Assembly (NCBI RefSeq): GCF_003590095.1
Contig: NC_039480.1
Location: 15,477,328 to 15,541,327, forward strand
Origin: Trichoplusia ni
Lineage: Eukaryota > Arthropoda > Insecta > Lepidoptera > Noctuidae
Length of the DNA stretch: 64,000 bases
Reading direction: 5' to 3'
The stretch's first letter is position 1, and each line of letters begins with the position of its first letter. Positions 56,883 to 64,000 of the stretch are shown here, one piece after another. The notes beneath the pieces were generated by a model. It worked only from the letters and a program-made list of their open reading frames with translations, had not been told where the DNA came from and made no database searches. The position numbers and the translations under genes were made by a program.

Positions 56883-59270
56883 CAAGTAAAATGATACAGA
56901 ACATTTATCAGCACATAGTCATAATATTCTGTGCTCACTTGTGGGAAAAAGGTATTTCCTAACTACATATCTGATATCAACAGACATGATTCGACCTTTG
57001 TTTTCTCAACAAAAACAATATTGATAAACTAGTCAAAGGTGGCGACCCTAGTCATGACCTTGACCATAAAAATGTGTGTGTTCCGATAATGTAAACACAA
57101 TTAACACGCCTAGAATATTTATAGATGTCACACATGAATCATTCTGTTCCGGATAACAGAAAAGTTAATTTATTTAGTGTGCGTGCCCTTGTTCATGCGA
57201 TTCTCAAATTAAATAAACAGAATTAGATACAAAATAGTGGAAATTGTATGGATGTTTGTGTTTTAGTCACGTTTGGATATTTAACGTAATCGGGGTACCA
57301 ATATTTCTCTAGAAAGTGGATTGTATTTGAGTGGAAACCTAAGAAGCATTTTAAAGATAAGAATACAGTGTGGAAAGCCATTCTAGTAAAGAAAACACAT
57401 GTTATTTATTGTTATAATAAAGCAAGTTTTATTTATTATTTTTCCACGAATTTGGTTCCAAACAGTTTGTTAGACCGATGACACTCATTTAACGATAACT
57501 TTTGATTCGTTTGAAATATTCTATTAAATTCTGTTCGCGTTAGCTTATTGGGCTTTAAATTCAACATTAAAAATATTGTAACTTCACACGGTACATATAT
57601 GGGTTCGGGGAGGAAACGGAAACCTTGTGACGACGCAGTGCGAATTCATGCGTACATTACAATGTCGACGACATCGACGCATTCGAATTCGATATTATAA
57701 AACCATGACTTGGGACGAATTTGCAAGTTTAGCTGTAGTAACGTAAGGATTAAGACTGATTAATTAATATTATTACTACTGATAGGCGGGCATTTTAAAT
57801 TGGAGGAATCTTACTGTTGATAGTGTTGATCTCAAGCGCTTTACAATTGTGTCTAGTAGGAGTTTCCTTTTATTAACTTTATAGTCTGAATTTCTTATTT
57901 CGGACAAATGATATCATCATAGTAATTGAACTAGATTGATTTAACAGACCAAAAATATTTCAGAGCTCAGCAGACCAATTTGTTTTGAGCTATCAACAGC
58001 GTTTTGATAGACGTCTGTTATATATCGATTAAGCAGAGACTGACACGTGTAAGTCAGCTCGGTAACACTTTTTAATAAGCTTTTCGTGGCCCTGGTTTTA
58101 TTATAGCTATTTGTCAGAATGCCAGCCAACGTCCATTTGTAGTTCGAGAGGTATAGGATTTTATACCACTTGAAGACTTCCAGGCTGTAATGTAAAGGTT
58201 GTCTGTTATGTGGGCGTGATGGCGTAATAAATATAAATAGGGCCGGTTGTACGAGCTTTGCGTATTGTCGGCTGTAATTTTTCGCTTCGCTAGTGGTTAA
58301 TATCGATCAGTGAGGTCATCAACCTCACGATGAATAAGAATCGATGGTACTACATCAACTCACGCTTGTTATCGTAAGCAACTGTAGGTATTTGCTTGTA
58401 TCATGCATGAGTCTATTAAAATTATTTTCTTCGAACATCATTCGAACTCAAGTTCCATGTGACGATGGCGATCTCGTTTCTACTAACCTGACTTGTTAAT
58501 TAATTGACTTGTCACTTCTTACGATGTTTTGATTGCGATAGAAAATTATTTTCAATATATTTCTGTGCCAGTTGCCACGAATAAAAAATATCTACGTTGA
58601 TGACCAATCCATGGTAAAGGGTTACTGTATGAATACAAAGCTGCTCATTATCGGTTTAAATAATGGATGAAGTTATGAATGAGTATGACGTCACCAGGCT
58701 GTGTAGTACGAAATACATTGGGTGTCAATAGTCCCAGTGGGGCTTCCTGCACAACTTCCGCGGACAGCGCACAGCGTCGCCCAACGCCATTGTTGTTGCC
58801 AGCGACGCGGGCGCAGCGTGTGGAATCGATTGTTCATACGTGACAACTAAACTCTAGGGCGAATTTGATTAATATCAGCTCAACCAATTACATGTAGCTA
58901 TTGCATTTCTAAACCAATACGCTTCGAAGTGATCTTGAAAGCTATTTAAATAGCTCTACATTTTACTAGGTTCGCCAGAAAAGGTAAATACGAACTAAAT
59001 ACAATTTAACTTTAAATAAAAGCTTTCTCGGCAATTCAAATTCTCATTCAGAAGTCAGGTTGGACAAGCAAATAGTTCTTAGTCGGCAATCCCAATAGAG
59101 TTTATGGGCATTAATTCACTAATTCCATTTGCTATCAATAAATAACGATTAAATGCGATCAACTTGAACTGGCTTTGAATAATCAAACGTTCAATTAGCT
59201 TAAGTAATACTAGTAACAGACATCAAGCCTTTTATGGAGAGAATGATTTCCTTTATCGATGACTATACTC

Positions 59271-59315
59271 GGAGGGGCGCATGCGCCGCGCCATTCAGAT
59301 GCGCCGGCGCTTGGT
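59271..59315. promoter_or_regulatory. GC-rich patch with an NRF1/Erect-wing-like palindrome
   Basis: The palindrome GGCGCATGCGCC (59276-59287) contains GCGCATGCGC, the core bound by NRF1 and its insect relative Erect wing. A second GCGCCGGCGC block follows at once. Such sites usually mark promoters. About 450 bp away is another GC-rich island (58745-58825). No transcript can be assigned. Confidence 0.35.
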
Positions 59316-62300
59316 AAATGTCATTCATAAGAGATAATGATGGGAAGTTTTATTTTGTTTGAAAACAGGGCGATTGTTTACGATAAATAAGTGTTCCGTC
59401 ATTTAGTGGATTTAGAGAAACATTGAAGGCGGTTAACGGAACTGTTTTATCTTTTTTTTTAATTTGGTCATGATTTTTGGAACAAATATATAAGTCATGC
59501 AAATGTTACTGTATCATATTATATATATTTTCACATATATATCTTCAAGTGAACTTGACAACATCTTGATGATATGAGTACTTTTATTCTCTGACAAAGA
59601 TAAAATTCCGTTTTACTTAGAAATTGTCAATTTAGCGTAACCGGCGTAAATGCGATTACTAATAAATGAAAACAACATGTACTCTCATTTTTCTGAGAAA
59701 ATGTATATCGTACACTTCCAAGATTATGATACAAAGCAGATTATGTTTAGAAATATGAATCAGGTTCTGGATAAGATAATCTAACATTATCACAGTATGA
59801 CAAATCAGACACAACAAAACGTCAGTAATAAGAAACAAATAGACAAAGTAAGATCTTTTACTCAAAATAATGTGCATGTCAAGTTTTGTTCAGGTAGAAG
59901 ATTCTTACGTTGAAACAAAAGCGTCGATGTAGTGAAAGAATGTAGATAAGGACTAGAATACAGATGTGTGCAGGTGGTTGGCAAACGTGAGTCAGACAGC
60001 TATTGACATTCAGTGTGAGTGCACGGCTTACTGCAGTATCCTTTGCGTGAGGCGTGCTGTTGTTTAAGGAAAAAAAAAGTGTACTGATTGAATCTTTTGA
60101 GTGCCATTGAGTATACTAAAGACTTTCAACATGTTTACCATCTTTAAAGTTTTGCCGCTTCAAGATTTTATATCGTTTTTCTATAGGTCAAATATACATA
60201 GAAGTGAGGATATGTTGTCAACTTCAAAAACAAAAGCCTCAAGAGATTTGAACGTAAAAGCGAAAGATACCACGAGGAGATACGTATCGAATAATCTCGT
60301 AATCTTCAACTGTTCGTAGACTCATGATGATGACTGCAGACTATTACATAACTGTTGAGCCGTGAGACTTTGATGCACTTAATATACAAGGTCGTAGCGG
60401 CATAGCAATAAAGCTGCTACTTGATTCATATTGTATAATATTGTTGTACATTGCGAATTATGTATCTACTAGTAACGGTATTATACGTTGTGAGCTTCGA
60501 AGCATAAACGGAATTGATTTGGACACGCCTGTCGCCAACTATGATAAACTAGGTCCTTCTTAATGTCAGTCTGCCACAGAGGTAAATCTTGGCAAAGAAT
60601 GCGGGACAAATTCGTTTCTTTATAGAATAGGGACTTGTCTTAACAACTCACCTTAAAAAGGTCAGACAGTATTCTAAAAAACAGATAGCTCGGCTAAATG
60701 ATGAATAATATATTATCAAAGAGTTGAACGAAAACAAACTGTATAAAAAGCACATCTAATAGACTCCGACCGTATACGGAGAGCAACAATGCAACGATCT
60801 CAATACGGTGAAACTTCGTGAGTTCGTGCAGCAAGGAGGCGGAGTACCGTTGCTTTTAACATTTGAACCCACATTCGATCACAACCTCTTTTCATCATGT
60901 AACCTTTCACACATCAATACTTACCTCTAATGCCTTACACACAAAGTTCAGAGTAGAATGTTTAAGTTTAAGACAGTTGTAAAGAAGTTTGTATTGGTAT
61001 CTCTAAATAAAGACTTGACGGTTTAATAAGCTAATGAACACTTAACGGTACAGTATTGTAGGTTTAATTAATTCTTGAGATGACAGGCGTACTGTACCGT
61101 TTTACTCGAGGGGCTCTTGAATTGAAACGTATTTGATAAATCAGTAAAAAATATTGTTTCAAGCACGTGGGACGTCATATTTAACAATGAAAGCACAGTT
61201 TGGTGTTACAATTAAGTTTCTATTACAAGGTATCAAAATGTACGGGCATATATTCGAGAAAGCAATACAGGAAACATGACGTAATAAATTATTATAAAAT
61301 CAGCGTGTAAGCAAAACATGGTTACATACACAGAAATAATTCAATACATTGTGTTAAACTCAAACAAAGATACACACAGTTGCCGACTGTCTGTTTCAAT
61401 CTTGTGTAAGCATTAAAAATAAACATTTCTATGGAAACGAATGCACGCGAAAGTGAAAATCGATTCTCGTATGCAATGCGATTGAATTATGCAATGGGTA
61501 GGAAATGGAGCACGCCGCGTGATCTCGATACCGTCTAGCGGAACGGTAGGCGCGGTTGTCATTGAGAATACTGCAAACTGGATCATATGTGACTAAATTA
61601 AGGAAATCATAGAGCGTTATTACAATAGCCTTCATTAATAAACAATAGCGAATTCACCATTCATTTGGCATCATTCCTGGTTCGTAAGAGCATGACATTG
61701 AAAAAGAATTTTACAATTATTGGAGAATAATTGGTACGGTAGGACTAAATGGGTTAATATTGCCGTAAAGTTTGCAAAAGCTTAAATGTTTATTGTTTAC
61801 AGTCTATTACCTACTATTTAAAATTATACATATAAATACTGCAAAAAATGCAATTTTTAATTTTGAGAACGAACAACGCCTTGTTGAACATCGCAGGTTT
61901 ATCCTAAAATATGTTCCAGTAAAGTTTTTTCTTTTGTTTTTTCATTCATATCAGTTTTCAAATCCCGCTTTCGTTGCATCAAAACCAGATAGCCAATATT
62001 ATGGCAGACACGTTCGCCAAACATGGTTGTGGCAGCATGCATATTCATGCACGAGATAAATGTACGGGTCGTTGTCAGCTATGAGTTACGACAGCATACC
62101 TGGGGCGACCTTCATCAGGACCAGACGTAATGTAAATATCCACTTAGGGAACTATAAACGCTTGAAAGACGAATTGAATATTTATAAACTCGATGCCAAG
62201 ATATGAAGAAGCCTAAACATTTGTAGGTGTTGAAATTGAAGGGAAACAAGAAGGCACTTCACAAGTCATTTGCTGCAACTATCAATCTCTCATCTCACCG

Positions 62301-64000
62301 AGTAATCGTCAGGTTTTCAACTTAATAAACTAAAAACTATTAGGTCTGTTTCAGCTCAAGCCAATTTATACGAAGCAGGAAAGTTCTGCAAGCGGTACAA
62401 CTTTGTAGACTATTAAAACTTTATTTGAACTAGATTTCTTATAGGACTTCGGTGCTTCTTTTCTAGATTAACAAGGAACATTTCAAGCTCGAAGTGAAAG
62501 TCTCCCGTACTAAGAGGGATTTTCAAGCTAACAAATTTATATATATTACCTACATTCTTTATTAGAATTGCTAAAATCAATCGTTTTGGAAACTTGTTTT
62601 TCGGATCAGTTTTTGCAAGCTCTATTCAGGGTATTCAGACTTCTTTTAGGAAGCACTAATACGTTGTTTGTGTTTAGATTGCAGTGCCAAGTTAAGTCTT
62701 CAGTTCAGAGGGTGAAACCTAGCAAAAATAATCTTTAAGGAAGTTTTATATCAATAATCTTCAAATAAAAATTAATTCTAAACAAGGCTGAAGAGGAATT
62801 GTAGGAACTTAATGTATACTTTGAGACCAAACTAAAAAATAGTAAAAGCCTTTTTCTTTTCAGAGTTATTCCGCCGCCCAGCTAGAGCGTCCTTCACCTA
62901 CTTTACACGAGTTGGTTTGTTATTATACTATGCAAATAAGATAGTAATTAAAAATGTTGGTTATAGCGTAATCAGAGCTATTGTTATGTTAAAGTAAATG
63001 CCTTAGGGCGCGAGTAAAGAGAATTTGTGCTAAAAAGTATAATGTTTGTGTAAGGAGACAAAATACACAATTTTTTTTTTTTTGAGTGGATAGTTTTGTT
63101 AGGCTAATATAACGATGAGTTAAGCTTTATATAATGGGCCCTGCAACCGCAGGTGCCCTTCAAGGGCACATAGCATCGCTGATACGTCTATCGATAACGC
63201 TATCAACGCCATGTATTAATAATTTTCGAATTACATATTATGTATCATCAAAGTCTTATCACTGAGTTGTAACTAAATGATTCATGAATGCTATAAAAGT
63301 GTTTTAAAGGCTCCCGTAGCAACACATAAAAACCGTCGTTACTTTTATGTTATTGAAAAGAGATTTTGCTAATTTGTTGACGCTGATTTATTTTTATAGA
63401 CTATTATTTTAGCTTTGAAAAGCATACTCAGTGCTGGCTTGCATATCATAGAAGAAAACATCCCGTCATTATAGTAATTGTCCCGTTAAATATTATGGAA
63501 AAGGTATGTAAGTATGACCTCAGTATACGTCCTTCAAAGAATAAAGTTATACTTTGTGACAAGTGCATAATAAGTCTTAAGGTTAGAAGGGTACTTTGTC
63601 AACCAACTGTCTATAGTTTCCGAGCCCCCGATAATATTCAGAAAACAAACAACAAGGGTTGTCTCGTCACGCAATACTGCAATGAGGAATGGATTTAAGG
63701 AGAAAATTAATAGCCTAATAAAAAATCCACACGAAAGGCATCAATATTGCCTTCTTACGTCAGAAATAAAAGTTTAATGGTAGACAAGGTGTATTCTCGT
63801 TTTAGCTAATGTCGAACTGTAAAACAATCGTAAAGTTAAGGAATTTGATCGGGCGCTGGGCGGTGCGAACGATGCGGTTCTGTTGATTGCAGGCGAGTTC
63901 TAATATTGGGCTACATTAACACAAATGATTTAATTTAATATGTATAAACAGAGTTAACAGCTACTTCCAAGTTTAAACTATAAAATACAGGGCAATAGGT

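Larger units (their letters stand above)
51980..64000. other. Probable large 5' intron or upstream region of l(2)gl
   Basis: Twelve kilobases without a gene I can support. The exon expected to encode the conserved Lgl N-terminus (MLKFIRGKG-like) was looked for on the minus strand and not found, so it probably lies to the right of the window. GC-rich islands stand out at 58745-58825 and 59271-59315 in otherwise AT-rich DNA and may be a promoter or enhancer. The rest is AT-rich with scattered repeat fragments. Confidence 0.55.

Noticed and set aside
60101..60319. Candidate missing first exon of l(2)gl (minus-strand ATGTTGAAAGTC near 60132)
   Set aside because: It would read MLKVFSILNG, which departs from the conserved MLKFIRGKG after three residues, and no donor follows in the right phase.
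1..64000. CRISPR arrays, bacterial operons, phage or endogenous viral genes
   Set aside because: No regularly spaced direct repeats, no ribosome-binding-site gene strings, and no recognised integrase, capsid, envelope or polymerase motif was seen on either strand.

Overview
This window is nuclear DNA of a moth or butterfly (Lepidoptera). The evidence is short GT-AG introns in AT-rich DNA, GC-rich exons, an RR-2 cuticle protein gene, ZAD zinc-finger architecture, and tRNA-derived SINEs and other repeats of types common in lepidopteran genomes. No CRISPR array, phage, bacterial operon or virus-like gene was recognised. All exon models were built by eye from splice signals, reading-frame continuity and remembered protein families; no database search was run.

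Layout, left to right. (1) 136-3504, +: the last six exons of a WDR81-type WD40 protein, followed by a long AT-rich 3' region. (2) 7227-10286, +: a complete, intronless Na+/K+-ATPase alpha-subunit paralogue of 1019 codons, probably an old retrogene, with a TATA-like element just upstream. It keeps the P-type catalytic motifs but has Asn in place of the M6 ion-site Asp (D804 in pig numbering). (3) 14204-15894, +: a four-exon RR-2 cuticular protein gene. (4) 18895-24128, -: IFT56/TTC26, an intraflagellar transport subunit. (5) 24410-32051, +: CCDC40, part of the axonemal 96-nm ruler. IFT56 and CCDC40 are head to head with only 281 bp between their start codons, and that gap holds a perfect RFX X-box plus two near matches. 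(6) 33781-36620, -: a ZAD-C2H2 zinc-finger protein with nine fingers, tail to tail with CCDC40; the candidate poly(A) signals of the two genes face each other about 30 bp apart. (7) 38994-51979, -: 23 exons of lethal(2) giant larvae, l(2)gl, including the aPKC-target segment. Its first coding exon was not found, so 51980-64000 is read as intron or upstream DNA of that gene.

How the genes relate: IFT56 and CCDC40 are both cilium/flagellum genes, and in insects axonemes are confined to sperm and certain sensory neurons, so a shared RFX-driven promoter makes sense. The other genes (endosomal WDR81, ion pump, cuticle protein, zinc-finger protein, polarity protein) look like ordinary chromosomal neighbours rather than a pathway cluster. 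I see no new multi-gene system. The best leads are the diverged intronless ion pump and the X-box bidirectional promoter. The rest of the DNA holds SINEs, a repeat pair of which one copy carries a nested insertion, two short inverted-repeat elements in l(2)gl introns, and long stretches in which I recognise nothing.
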